From the NCBI GenBank assembly GCA_905214525.1, contig CAJMMN010000010.1, forward strand, positions 4,081 to 68,080: DNA of 64,000 nucleotides, read 5' to 3'. The notes under the pieces are model-generated. The model was not told the origin of the DNA. It ran no database searches and saw only the letters and a program-made list of their open reading frames with translations. Made by a program: the position numbers and the translations under genes. This document shows positions 43,875-53,000 of this stretch, one piece after another. Every line of letters begins with the position of its first letter. Position 1 is the stretch's first letter. Origin of the DNA: an uncultured bacterium (GTDB lineage Bacteria > Actinomycetota > Coriobacteriia > Coriobacteriales > Coriobacteriaceae).

Positions 43875-44606
43875 ATGACTAACACGAAAGGTATGACCAT
43901 GCCCCAGATTGATGATGCCGAGCTGTTTGGCAATGCCGAGGATCAGCGTGCGTACGAGGACTTTTGCGCCAATCAGGAGGCGGTCGAGAAGTTTACGCTC
44001 GACAAGCCCGCGCTTGTCTGCCGTTGGCGCATGTCCAACAAAAAGGTGCCCATGCTCAACCGCCACATCCGCGCGCTGTCCGAGCGTCTGGTGCAAGGCG
44101 AACCGCTTACCCATAACATGCTCAGCTGGGCCAAACAGCACGTTGAGTGGTCGCTTGCCGAGGGCGATTACACTGCGCGCGACGGCGTACTCATGCTGGT
44201 GATCGACATCAACGGCAACGCTGCCATGACGGTGGGGGAGTACGAGCCGCTAGCCGATACGTCGGCCAAGGCGCTGCGTGCCCGTTCCGCCGAGGCCCGC
44301 TCCGAGGCCGACGAGACCGGCGTGGCGCCCGAACTGCTCGCTTCTGTCAACAACGGCAAGCTTGCCTTTGTGGTGCCGACGGACGAGTGCCTGTGCGGCA
44401 CGGCGACGCTCATCGAGCAGCTGGCCCAGACCAAGGGCATCCCGGTCACGCGCGTGGACATTCCCGCACAGCTCAAGGGCGCGCTGTTCCTGGTGAGTGA
44501 CGAGCACGGCGTGGTTCCCGCAACCGAGACGGACGCTGCCGAGGCCGACGCCGCCACGGTCGCCTTCTTCGCTGAAGGCTACGAAAAGCTCCGCGCCCGC
44601 CGCTAA
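43875..44606 (+). CDS. Protein of unknown function
   Basis: 243 residues, cytosolic, acidic, no signal or membrane segment. It has a helical N-terminal half with CRWRMSNKKVPMLNRHIRAL near residue 48, a middle beta-rich part (ARDGVLMLVIDINGNAAMTVGEYEPL, in two segments) and an Ala/Glu-rich end. I do not recognise the family. GAGGACGGA supports ATG 43875; ATG 43899 (MPQIDDAE) with AAAGG upstream is as plausible. A terminator precedes it, so it is transcribed alone. Confidence 0.7.
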   Translation: MTNTKGMTMPQIDDAELFGNAEDQRAYEDFCANQEAVEKFTLDKPALVCRWRMSNKKVPMLNRHIRALSERLVQGEPLTHNMLSWAKQHVEWSLAEGDYTARDGVLMLVIDINGNAAMTVGEYEPLADTSAKALRARSAEARSEADETGVAPELLASVNNGKLAFVVPTDECLCGTATLIEQLAQTKGIPVTRVDIPAQLKGALFLVSDEHGVVPATETDAAEADAATVAFFAEGYEKLRARR

Positions 44607-44783
44607 ATGATTTTTCTGGGACGGGGATTATTTAATCATTTGATCCCCGCGCCCGCTGCGAGCGAGGGGCGATTCGAAGCTTTCGTTCGCGAACAGTTCT
44701 GTCACCTTAATGCCGCGCGAGGCGCGCACCGGCGACTTCGCGGCAATAATGGCAGTAAGACAACCAAGAGGGGAGCGGAATCC

Positions 44784-45455
44784 ATGGCGCTGATCTATGT
44801 CGTTGAGGACGACGAGCCTATCCGTCGCGAGCTTGCCGACATCCTTGCCCGTGCCGGTTTTGAGGTCGAGGCCTGCGAATCGTTCGAGCACGTTTCGCGC
44901 GATATTCTCGCCGCCGCGCCCGACCTGGTGCTGCTCGACCTGACGCTTCCCGTCAAAGACGGCCAGCACATCTGCCACGAAGTCCGTCACGAATCCGAGG
45001 TCCCCATCATCGTCCTCACGTCGCGCACGACCGAGATCGACGAGGTCATGTCCATGACGCTCGGCGCGGACGACTTTGTTCCCAAGCCCTATAGCGCGCG
45101 CGTGCTCGTGGCGCGCATCAACGCACTGCTGCGTCGCACCGCGGCGGCAGGCGAGCGCAGCACGCTTGTCCACAAGGGATTGGAGCTCGACCTCGCCCGC
45201 TCCATGGTCACCAACACGCAAACCGGCACTAGCACCGAGCTCACCAAAAATGAGCTGCGTATCCTCTCGCTGCTTCTGAGCCGCGCGGGCAAGATCGTTT
45301 CGCGCTCGGCCATCATGCAGGACCTGTGGGACTCCGATGCCTTCGTGGACGACAACACGCTTACCGTCAACATCAACCGCCTGCGCACCACGCTCGAAAA
45401 AATCGGCATCAAGGGGTATTTGACGACGCATCGCGGCCAAGGCTATTCGGTCTAG
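44784..45455 (+). CDS. OmpR-family response regulator, BceR-like
   Basis: 223 residues: receiver (VVEDDEPIRREL, phospho-Asp in LVLLDLTLPVKDG near 52, VPKPYSARVL) and winged helix (LTKNELRILSLLLSRAGKIVSR, DDNTLTVNINRLRTTLEKIG in two parts). The DNTLTVNINRLR segment is typical of BceR/GraR regulators of antimicrobial-peptide responses. ATG 44784 has GGGGAGCGG upstream. The kinase follows after nine bases. Confidence 0.9.
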   Translation: MALIYVVEDDEPIRRELADILARAGFEVEACESFEHVSRDILAAAPDLVLLDLTLPVKDGQHICHEVRHESEVPIIVLTSRTTEIDEVMSMTLGADDFVPKPYSARVLVARINALLRRTAAAGERSTLVHKGLELDLARSMVTNTQTGTSTELTKNELRILSLLLSRAGKIVSRSAIMQDLWDSDAFVDDNTLTVNINRLRTTLEKIGIKGYLTTHRGQGYSV

Positions 45456-45464
45456 GGGCCGGCT

Positions 45465-46508
45465 ATGTCGTTTGGCAAGTTCTTTAAAGATGCGCTGCTT
45501 CCCGTCGCCGTGTGGACGTGCGGCGTGCTGCTGAGCTGCTTTGTGCTGACGGTCGCCGGTGCTCCCGTTTCCATCGTGGTCGTGGCGGTCGGTGTGTCCT
45601 TTATCTTTGGCATGCTGGGCATTGTGATCGAATATGCGCGCCGTCGTCGTTTTCTGCATCAGCTGGGGCGCGCGGCCGAGGAGCTGGAAAGCCCCGCATG
45701 GGTACAGGAGATGGTCCAGTGCCCGACCTATGCCGAGGGCGAGCTCGAATACGAGGTCCTGTGCCGGGTGGGCAAAGCCGCCTGCGACGAGGTTGCCGAG
45801 GGCCGGCGTCAGACCGAAGACTATCGCGACTATATCGAGAGCTGGGTCCACGAGGCCAAGCTGCCCCTGGCGGCGGCTCACCTGATTCTGGAAAACCTCG
45901 ACGGCGGCGCAGATGACCCAACACGTGTCGATGACCTGGGTCGCGAGTTGGCTCGCGTGGAACGCTATATCGACCAGGCGCTGTACTACGCGCGCTCGGA
46001 AGTCGTGGAGCGCGACTACCTGATTCGCCGCTGGGACCTTAAGACCTTGGTGACGGGTGCGATTAAGGCCAACGCGCGCGAGCTCATTGCGGCGCACGTG
46101 GCTCCGGTGTGCGAGAACCTCGACTTCGAGGTCTTTACCGACGAAAAATGGCTCGAGTTTATCCTGGGCCAGCTCATTCAGAACAGCATTAAATATGCGC
46201 GCGAGGACGGCGCGAAGATCGTGTTTTCGGGCGCGTTACTGGACGAGGGCCTGGCGAGCGAGCGCATCGAGCTCACCGTTGCGGACAACGGCTGCGGCGT
46301 GTGTGCGGCAGACCTGCCACGCGTGTTCGAGAAGGGCTTTACCGGCGACAACGGCCGCACCACCAAGCGCGCAACGGGCATCGGCCTCTACCTGGTGGCG
46401 CGCCTATGCTCCAAGATGGGCATCGACGTCACCGCAGCGTCCGAGCCCAGCGAAGGCTTCGTCGTCACGTTCGCCTTCTCAACGAATAAGTTCCAATATT
46501 TCGAGTAA
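45465..46508 (+). CDS. Intramembrane-sensing histidine kinase, BceS-like
   Basis: 347 residues. Two N-terminal membrane helices (about 10-30 and 36-55) with almost no external loop, then the phospho-acceptor His in SWVHEAKLPLAAAH near 127, the N-box LIQNSIKYAREDG, the G1 box VADNGCGV and G2 box GIGLYLVARLCSKMG. BceS-type kinases sense through a BceAB transporter, which is absent here. The uppP gene for bacitracin-target recycling lies 0.9 kb on. Confidence 0.88.
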   Translation: MSFGKFFKDALLPVAVWTCGVLLSCFVLTVAGAPVSIVVVAVGVSFIFGMLGIVIEYARRRRFLHQLGRAAEELESPAWVQEMVQCPTYAEGELEYEVLCRVGKAACDEVAEGRRQTEDYRDYIESWVHEAKLPLAAAHLILENLDGGADDPTRVDDLGRELARVERYIDQALYYARSEVVERDYLIRRWDLKTLVTGAIKANARELIAAHVAPVCENLDFEVFTDEKWLEFILGQLIQNSIKYAREDGAKIVFSGALLDEGLASERIELTVADNGCGVCAADLPRVFEKGFTGDNGRTTKRATGIGLYLVARLCSKMGIDVTAASEPSEGFVVTFAFSTNKFQYFE

Positions 46509-46538
46509 CGCACGCGGCAGACGTCCGCCCAAACAAAA

Positions 46539-46574
46539 CGTGCCGCCCCAACCAGGGCGGCACGCCATTTTTTA
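46539..46574 (+). terminator. Terminator of the two-component operon
   Basis: CGTGCCGCCC and GGGCGGCACG, 6-base loop, then TTTTTT. Confidence 0.92.
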
Positions 46575-46604
46575 TCAGCCAACTCGTTGAAGTACGGTGA
46601 CGAA

Positions 46605-46695
46605 GGCGCAAGGCCGGGAGGGGTTATCAAAGCCGACATCCCGCAGCCGCGAAGCGGCGAGGACGTCGGCGTGATAACCCCGCAGGCCTTGCGCC
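46605..46695. repeat. 91-base multi-segment hairpin
   Basis: Nested complementary segments: GGCGCAAGGCC with GGCCTTGCGCC, GGGGTTATC with GATAACCCC, GCCGACATCC with GGACGTCGGC, and GCCGC with GCGGC at the tip. It lies between convergent genes, just before the uspA stop. Only one copy seen. Confidence 0.75.
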
Positions 46696-46708
46696 GACGG
46701 GAAGGAAC

Positions 46709-47146
46709 CTACTTCACGACCAAAATGTCGCAGTCGGTATTGCGCAGCAGGAACGTCGAAATCGAACCCAGAAGCGCATACTTGATCGAGGACAGGCCGC
46801 GAGCGCCGCAGAGCACCAGGTCGGGCTTGACCACGTCGAGCATCTCGTCTTTGAGCGTCTCGCGAATACGACCGGCGCGTATCATGACCTCGACCTCGGG
46901 AATATCGGGATTGGCCTTGGCCTCTTCGAGCTGCTTTTCGATGGAGTTCTTAAAGGCCTCCTCCAGACCGTTGACCAAATCGACCGGATAGGAGCCGGCG
47001 CTCTCGAGCGCCGTGGAATCGATAACGTGGCCGATAATCAGCTTGGCGCCGTTGTTCGCGGCGACCTTGATGGCGCGTGCGAGCACAAAATCCTGCTGCT
47101 CAGTACCGTCGAGTGAAACAAATACCTTGGTGTAACCCTCGTTCAT
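46709..47146 (-). CDS. Universal stress protein
   Basis: UspA-family protein, 145 residues, in a single domain. It has KVFVSLDGTEQQDFVLARA at the start and the ATP-binding loop region CGARGLSSIKYALLGSISTFLLR, whose G-2x-G-9x-G(S/T) pattern is close to that of ATP-binding members. Cytosolic, likely induced by stress. Followed upstream by a 180-base gap with no gene. Confidence 0.93.
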   Translation of the reverse strand: MNEGYTKVFVSLDGTEQQDFVLARAIKVAANNGAKLIIGHVIDSTALESAGSYPVDLVNGLEEAFKNSIEKQLEEAKANPDIPEVEVMIRAGRIRETLKDEMLDVVKPDLVLCGARGLSSIKYALLGSISTFLLRNTDCDILVVK

Positions 47147-47395
47147 GGTTTCCTCCTTGGTCTATCGCACGGGCGCGGGGCTCGTGCGTCGGGCGGGCGC
47201 GGGTGCGTTGACCGCCGGACACTTTATCTTGTTGCAGTTATACCCAAGGATTTCGGTTTAACTGCTCGCAATTCTGTGAACGGGCGAGTTTTTTGGTAAG
47301 GGTAGGCGCGGTCGCACCGCCAACGGTTGATAATGGGACATCGCCCGCATCGTCCGCAGAACATCTACCGGCGGGTGTCTAACGAGGGGGTCCCT

Positions 47396-48376
47396 TTGGA
47401 TATTATCGAGCTTCTAAAATCTGCCTTCATGGGCCTGGTCGAGGGCATCACCGAATGGCTGCCCGTTTCGTCGACGGGCCACATGATCTTGGTGGACGAG
47501 TTCGTCAAGATGAACGTGAGCGAGACGTTCTGGAATATGTTCCTGGTCGTGATTCAGCTCGGCGCCATTCTGGCCGTCTGCGTGCTGTTTTTCCACGAGC
47601 TCAACCCGTTCTCGCCCAGCAAGGGCAAGGAGGGCCGTCGCGACACCTGGGTGCTGTGGGGCAAGATTGTGCTCGGTTGCATTCCTGCGGCGGCGATCGG
47701 CCTGCCGCTCAACGACTGGATGGAGGAGCATTTCTACAACGCTCCCGTCGTGGCGCTGGCGCTCATTGTGTACGGCGTGCTGTTTATCGTGATCGAGAAC
47801 TGGCGCGCGAGCAAGCGCGAGGAAATGGCCGTTGCCGGTTCGTTTGGTTCGCGTGCTGTGGTGTCGGGTGGACGTCCCGCCGGTGCGCACTTTGCGGCGC
47901 CCCCCACGGCTACCGCTGAGGATGAGGACGATGACGAGAATCTGGACTTTGGTTCCATCGCCACGCTCGAGGACCTCAGCTGGAAGACTGCGCTGGGTAT
48001 CGGCTGCTTCCAGGTGCTTTCGCTGGTGCCTGGTACGTCTCGCTCCGGTTCTACCATCATCGGCGGCCTGCTTTTGGGCTGCACGCGCTCGGTGGCGTCT
48101 AAGTTTACGTTCTTCCTGGCTATTCCCGTTATGTTTGGCGCGAGTGCGCTCAAGCTGGTCAAGTACTTCATCAAGGGCGGCACGTTCGGCACCAACGAGA
48201 TCGCCATCTTGGGCGTGGGCTGCGTTGTGGCCTTTGTGGTTTCGCTCATCGCCATTAAGTGGCTCATGGGCTTCGTCCGCCGTCACGACTTCAGGTGCTT
48301 CGGTGTTTACCGCATCATCCTGGGCATCGTGGTGCTTGCGTACTTCTTCGTCCTGGAGCCGATGCTCGGCCTCTAA
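47396..48376 (+). CDS. uppP: Undecaprenyl-diphosphate phosphatase
   Basis: BacA-type membrane phosphatase, 326 residues, regenerating the lipid carrier for cell wall synthesis; overexpression gives bacitracin resistance in other bacteria. The catalytic motif EGITEWLPVSSTGHM near residue 17 and PGTSRSGST near 211 are intact. An acidic, Ala/Gly-rich cytoplasmic insertion (about residues 141-193, with EDEDDDE) is absent from typical BacA. Start is probably TTG at 47396, seven bases after GAGGGGG, because the family start MDIIELLK follows; an ATG at 47327 would add an odd leader. Confidence 0.92.
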   Translation: MDIIELLKSAFMGLVEGITEWLPVSSTGHMILVDEFVKMNVSETFWNMFLVVIQLGAILAVCVLFFHELNPFSPSKGKEGRRDTWVLWGKIVLGCIPAAAIGLPLNDWMEEHFYNAPVVALALIVYGVLFIVIENWRASKREEMAVAGSFGSRAVVSGGRPAGAHFAAPPTATAEDEDDDENLDFGSIATLEDLSWKTALGIGCFQVLSLVPGTSRSGSTIIGGLLLGCTRSVASKFTFFLAIPVMFGASALKLVKYFIKGGTFGTNEIAILGVGCVVAFVVSLIAIKWLMGFVRRHDFRCFGVYRIILGIVVLAYFFVLEPMLGL

Positions 48377-48420
48377 CTTAGTCGACGCTGCGCGGCGGTC
48401 AGGGCGACAACTTGTCATTC

Positions 48421-48462
48421 AAAGGGGGTGGCATGACCAAAAGGTCTATGCCGCCCCCTTTT
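48421..48462 (+). terminator. Terminator of uppP
   Basis: AAAGGGGGTGGCAT(G)ACC pairs with GGTCTATGCCGCCCCCTTTT, tip AAAA. Confidence 0.9.
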
Positions 48463-48709
48463 CATGCCAATTTGTTCGCCCTGACCGTCGCTCGCTGCTG
48501 CTGCCATGACATCGGCGGTTTCGTGATTGTCAATAGATTGGTGCAAAGTAACCTGACCCCATTGCGCCAAATCCGTTGCGGCGAGCCTGACGGTGGCGCA
48601 CGGAGTCGTGGTGTGATTTGCGTCGGTGTCCGCGCGGCTCGGTATACTGGTACGGCTCAAACTATGGCGCTGCCCGCAGGCGCGCCGTCCGTCAGATGAG
48701 GAGTCGCCC

Positions 48710-51610
48710 ATGACCCAGCCCTTGCCCTGGGAAAAGAACGCCGCGGTACCCGTGCCGCCTGCGCCGGAACCCGTGCCGCTCGATGCATACACCGCCCCCG
48801 CTGCGCCGGAGCCCGAGCTCGTTCCGCTCGACATCTACGACGCCCCGGCTCCGGCGCCCAAACCTGCCAAGCCGCTCGTCGATATCGATAGCCTTAACCC
48901 CGCCCAGCGCGAGGCGGTCCTGACCACCGAGGGCCCGCTGCTGGTCCTTGCCGGTGCTGGCTCGGGCAAGACCCGCGTCCTGACCTTCCGCATCGCTCAT
49001 ATGCTCGGCGACCTGGGCGTTAAGCCTTGGCAGGTTCTTGCCATCACGTTTACCAACAAGGCCGCTGCCGAGATGCGCGAGCGTCTGGCGGCACTCATCC
49101 CAAGCGGCACTCGTGGCATGTGGGTGTGCACCTTCCATGCCATGTGCGTGCGCATGCTGCGCGAGGACGCCGACCTGCTGGGCTATACCGGTCAGTTCAC
49201 CATCTACGATGACGACGACTCAAAGCGCATGGTGCGCGACATTATGCAGGCGCTCGGCATCGAGCAAAAGCAGTTCCCCATCAACATGATCCGCAGCAAG
49301 ATCAGCTCGGCCAAAAACGCCATGATCGGTCCCGAGGATATGCTCAAGTCCGCCGATAGCCCCAACGACAAAAAGGCCGCGCAGGTCTACTTGGAGCTGG
49401 AGCGCCGCCTGCGCGCCGCCAACGCGATGGACTTCGACGACCTGCTCGTACGCGCGCTCGAGCTGCTGCGCACCCGCCCCGAGGTGCTCGACAAGTACCA
49501 GGAGCGCTTCCGCTACATTAGCGTCGACGAGTATCAGGACACCAACCACGTCCAGTACGAGATTGCCAACCTGCTGGCCGCCAAGTACCAAAATCTCATG
49601 GTCGTAGGCGACGATGACCAGTCCATTTATAGCTGGCGCGGCGCCGATATCACCAACATCCTGGACTTTGAGAAGGACTTTAAAAACTGCAAGACCGTTA
49701 AGCTGGAGCAAAACTATCGCTCCACGGGTCATATCCTGAGCGCCGCCAATGCCGTGGTGCGCCACAACTCGCAGCGCAAGGACAAGCGCCTGTTTACGGC
49801 CGAGGGCGATGGCGAGAAGATCCAGGCCTTCCAAGCGAGCGACGAGCGCGACGAGGGCCGCTGGATTGCCGGTGAGATCGAAAAGCTGCACTCCAAGGGC
49901 ACGAGCTACGACGACATCGCTGTGTTCTATCGCACCAACGCCCAGTCTCGTATCCTCGAAGATATGTTCCTGCGCGCGGGCGTGCCCTACAAGATCGTCG
50001 GCGGCACGCGATTCTTCGACCGCGCCGAGATCCGCGACGTCATGGCCTACCTCAAGATGATCGTGAACCCGGCCGACGAGATGAGCGTCAAGCGCGTCAT
50101 CAACACGCCGCGTCGCGGCATCGGCTCCACCTCGATCCAAAAGATTGAGCAGCTGGCGCGCGACAACCGTTGCTCGTTCTTCCAAGCCTGCGAGATCGCG
50201 TGCGCCGAGACGGGCATGTTTGGCGCCAAGGTCCGCAATGGCCTGTCGAGCTTTGTGTCGCTGGTGCGCGAGGGCCGCCGCATGGACGGCGAGCTCAAGG
50301 ACGTCGTCGAGATGATTGTCGATAAGACGGGCCTGCTGCAGGCGTTTCGCGCCGAAGGCACCATGGAGTCCGAGAGCCGCGCTGAGAACATCCAGGAATT
50401 CCTGGGCGTCGCCGCCGAATTTGAGGAGACGCACGAGGATATCGAGGGTACGCTCGAGAGCTTAGAGGAGCTGCGCGCGGCCGGTGTTGCCGACGTGCCT
50501 GCCGGCGCCGAGCCCGAGCCCGTCGTGGTGAGCGCACCTGCGCCCGAGCCGGGACCGTCTGCCCCGGTATCCTCGTTTGAGGCGCTCGTTGGCGCGCGTG
50601 ATGCCGCAGGTTCCAATCCGCTCGATAGCCTAGCCGCCCCGGCGCTCTCGCCGCAGGATGCCCTGGCCGCCGCCATTGCGGGCAACGCGTATGCCGCGCT
50701 GACGGAGATGCCGGCGGGTGCCGTGCATGTCGACGAGATCGAGCGCACCTACGGTCCGCTCACCTGTAAGGCGCTTCCTGCTCTCATGGAGTGGCTGGCC
50801 CTGCGCTCCGACTTGGATTCCCTGGCCGGCGAGACGCATGCCATCACCATGATGACTATCCACTCCGCCAAGGGCCTGGAGTTCCCGGCGGTGTTCGTGG
50901 CTGGCATGGAGGAGGGCATCTTCCCGCACGTGCACGACTTTGGCGGTAGTGACGATCCGGGCAAGCTCGAGGAGGAGCGTCGCCTGGCCTACGTTGCCAT
51001 TACGCGCGCTCGTAAGCGCCTGTTCTTGACCTATGCGGCCACGCGTCGCACCTACGGCTCGACTTCTGCCAACCCGCGTTCGCGTTTCCTCAACGAGATT
51101 CCGTTTGAGGACATCGAGTTTAGCGGCATCGGTTCTGCCGGTTTTGAGGGCACGGGCTGGGAGAAGCGCGGCGACCGCCACGGCACGTTTGGCTCGGGTA
51201 TGGGCTCGGACATGTATGGCGGCAAGGTGTTTGGCTCGCATACGCGCTCGACCGGCGGTTCCGGTTCGCGCGGCGGATCGAGCTTCGACGATTTCTTTGG
51301 CGGCAGCAGCTACGGGACCGAGCGTCATCGCGGGGTCTCACCCGACGCCGGCCGTGTCGCCTCGACCTTTGGCTCGGGCGCGCCGCGAGCCAAAAAGCCG
51401 TCGTCCAAGGTGTCGCCGACGGTGGAGCGCAAGGTCGATCGCGCCAGCGCATCGCAGGACTTTGCCGCGGGCGATACCGTGAGCCACAAGACCTTTGGCA
51501 CGGGTACCGTGATCTCGGTCGCCGGAGACATGATCGAGGTTCAATTCGAAAAGACCGGCCAGACCAAAAAGCTTATGAAAGGTTTTGCACCGATCGTCAA
51601 GCTGTCGTGA
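48710..51610 (+). CDS. pcrA: UvrD/PcrA-type DNA helicase
   Basis: Superfamily 1A 3'-5' helicase, 966 residues. Motif I GAGSGKTR near 81, motif II DEYQDTN near 272, GDDDQSIYSWRGAD (III), and QNYRSTGHIL (IV), TIHSAKGLEF (V) and VAITRARKRLFL (VI) follow in order. Unusual parts are a Pro-rich N-terminal tail (1-60), a Pro/Ala-rich insertion near 590-660 in domain 2B, and a Gly/Ser-rich C-terminal linker ending in the Tudor-like domain (GDTVSHKTFGTGTVI) that binds RNA polymerase in PcrA. ATG 48710 follows ATGAGGAG. Confidence 0.96.
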   Translation: MTQPLPWEKNAAVPVPPAPEPVPLDAYTAPAAPEPELVPLDIYDAPAPAPKPAKPLVDIDSLNPAQREAVLTTEGPLLVLAGAGSGKTRVLTFRIAHMLGDLGVKPWQVLAITFTNKAAAEMRERLAALIPSGTRGMWVCTFHAMCVRMLREDADLLGYTGQFTIYDDDDSKRMVRDIMQALGIEQKQFPINMIRSKISSAKNAMIGPEDMLKSADSPNDKKAAQVYLELERRLRAANAMDFDDLLVRALELLRTRPEVLDKYQERFRYISVDEYQDTNHVQYEIANLLAAKYQNLMVVGDDDQSIYSWRGADITNILDFEKDFKNCKTVKLEQNYRSTGHILSAANAVVRHNSQRKDKRLFTAEGDGEKIQAFQASDERDEGRWIAGEIEKLHSKGTSYDDIAVFYRTNAQSRILEDMFLRAGVPYKIVGGTRFFDRAEIRDVMAYLKMIVNPADEMSVKRVINTPRRGIGSTSIQKIEQLARDNRCSFFQACEIACAETGMFGAKVRNGLSSFVSLVREGRRMDGELKDVVEMIVDKTGLLQAFRAEGTMESESRAENIQEFLGVAAEFEETHEDIEGTLESLEELRAAGVADVPAGAEPEPVVVSAPAPEPGPSAPVSSFEALVGARDAAGSNPLDSLAAPALSPQDALAAAIAGNAYAALTEMPAGAVHVDEIERTYGPLTCKALPALMEWLALRSDLDSLAGETHAITMMTIHSAKGLEFPAVFVAGMEEGIFPHVHDFGGSDDPGKLEEERRLAYVAITRARKRLFLTYAATRRTYGSTSANPRSRFLNEIPFEDIEFSGIGSAGFEGTGWEKRGDRHGTFGSGMGSDMYGGKVFGSHTRSTGGSGSRGGSSFDDFFGGSSYGTERHRGVSPDAGRVASTFGSGAPRAKKPSSKVSPTVERKVDRASASQDFAAGDTVSHKTFGTGTVISVAGDMIEVQFEKTGQTKKLMKGFAPIVKLS

Positions 51611-51617
51611 TCCCGGC

Positions 51618-51747
51618 GGACCTGGGCGGGCGTATAGGGCAACATCGCCTGCTCGGGCAGTCCTGCGCAAGACGGAGAGCACATTAAGTGCTCTCCTTTG
51701 CGTGCGGAACTCGCGACCGATGTTGCCCTATACGCCCGCCCAGGTCC
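51618..51747. repeat. Core-and-arm hairpin element A
   Basis: Perfect 30-bp arms at 51618-51647 and 51718-51747 (start GGACCTGGGCGGGCG) enclose a 70-base core with GGAGAGCAC-ATTAA-GTGCTCTCC at its centre. The core is the near-exact reverse complement of the core in element B (53879-53947). The arms of A and B are unrelated. It begins eight bases after the pcrA stop. Confidence 0.9.
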
Positions 51748-51825
51748 TTGGGTAACGTTGCTGGACGAACGTCGCTTTGCTGGTTCGCTTTTTGATCTGG
51801 AGAGCCGGGTGGGCTGAATACTTAG

Positions 51826-51875
51826 ACACAACAAGGGGCTCCCCCGTTAAAGAACGGGGGAGCCCCTTGTTGTGT
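51826..51875 (+). terminator. Perfect 23-bp terminator T1
   Basis: Arms of 23 bp around AAAG, followed by TTTT. Its right arm (from AACGGGGGAGCCCCTTGTTG) recurs in the terminator at 53778-53825. Confidence 0.9.
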
Positions 51876-51902
51876 TTTGAATGGTGCGCTTGGCTTTGAT
51901 GA

Positions 51903-51959
51903 TTGATGATTTTATACGATTCAGTATAATTTCAGATAGTTACTAAAATGTAACTGAAA
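51903..51959 (+). promoter_or_regulatory. Promoter and palindrome of the AbiE-like pair
   Basis: TTGATG (51903) and TATAAT (51925-51930) are 16 bases apart. An imperfect inverted repeat ATTTCAGATAGTTAC ... GTAACTGAAAT (51929-51959) overlaps the start of transcription, where an autorepressing antitoxin would bind. Confidence 0.65.
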
Positions 51960-51971
51960 TGAAAACGGTGA

Positions 51972-53000
51972 ATGGACATGCTGCTAAATTGTCTCCCTAA
52001 AAGACTCTTCTCTTTAGAGCTCGCCATCGACTCAGAGCCAGTTGAGATGCAGATTCCTCGCATGTATCTTGAGCGGTTTTCGCTTCGCTTGGCACGGCTC
52101 GGCATGTCTAAGCAAGGCCGTTTTATTGTTGCGGAACCAAAAGAACCGCCCAGTGTCATTTCGGCGCGAAATCTCGTCAATGCGGTGCGCAAGATAGATG
52201 CTCGCCCGGTGGCAATTTGCTGGGGTGCTATGGATTTAGGCTTTATGCGCGCGCTTTCTTCGGAGGGGATCGCATATATCCGAGATGAGCGAAATGCGTT
52301 TTTGCCGTTTATCGGAGCCATTATTTCCGATGAGGTGCTGGGTGCTTCTCCCGCTGCTCCACTTTCGCCCCAATCTCAACGAATCGTCCTAAATCTTATC
52401 GCGGGACGATGGGTTGACTGCTCTGCCGGCGATCTAGCGCGTCTGTGTGGCAAAAGCGCGGCAAGCGTCAGCGGCTATCTTTCGGAAATCGCCGCTATTG
52501 CTCCTGGGTTAATCGCACGGGACGGCAAAAAGCGTGTACTGTCCAATGCCGATTTGTCGACCGAAGCACTGTTGAATGGGTTTGAGGACTATCTTCGCAC
52601 ACCGGTTTTAGAGCGAATCCGGCTCAAGAAGGTTATCGAGAGAACAGAGCTACGTGCCGTCGATGCACTACTTTCCGGCGTGTCTGCACTTAGCTATATG
52701 TCCGACCTCGCTCATGAAGACTCTGCTCCAACCATTGCTCTCGAAAAGTATCAGCTAGAGGCCTTGAAAGAGCATATGGGCGACAGATGGTTGGAGGCCC
52801 AGTGGTACGAACCGGCTGCTATCGAGATTGAGGTCTGGTCGTATCCCGTGGACGAGCCGTCCGATGTTAGTTTTGACACGACGGGTTTGCAATGTGTCGA
52901 CCCGTTCTCCTTATACGTTGCCTGCGCAAAATCGAATTACAAAGACGACCGTCTGCTCGATGCGGTCGAACAGCTCAGGAGGGCGATATGCCAAAAGTGA
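51972..53000 (+). CDS. AbiEi-like winged-helix antitoxin
   Basis: 342 residues. Residues about 132-195 form a winged helix (QSQRIVLNLIAG, DLARLCGKSAASVSGYLSEI); the C-terminal part has GVSALSYMSDLA and DPFSLYVACAK, as in AbiEi antitoxins. The N-terminal 120 residues are of unknown role. It overlaps the nucleotidyltransferase by 13 bases. Codon use is visibly more AT-rich than pcrA or manA. Likely a DNA-binding, autorepressing antitoxin; the pairing supports this more than the sequence alone. Confidence 0.7.
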   Translation: MDMLLNCLPKRLFSLELAIDSEPVEMQIPRMYLERFSLRLARLGMSKQGRFIVAEPKEPPSVISARNLVNAVRKIDARPVAICWGAMDLGFMRALSSEGIAYIRDERNAFLPFIGAIISDEVLGASPAAPLSPQSQRIVLNLIAGRWVDCSAGDLARLCGKSAASVSGYLSEIAAIAPGLIARDGKKRVLSNADLSTEALLNGFEDYLRTPVLERIRLKKVIERTELRAVDALLSGVSALSYMSDLAHEDSAPTIALEKYQLEALKEHMGDRWLEAQWYEPAAIEIEVWSYPVDEPSDVSFDTTGLQCVDPFSLYVACAKSNYKDDRLLDAVEQLRRAICQK

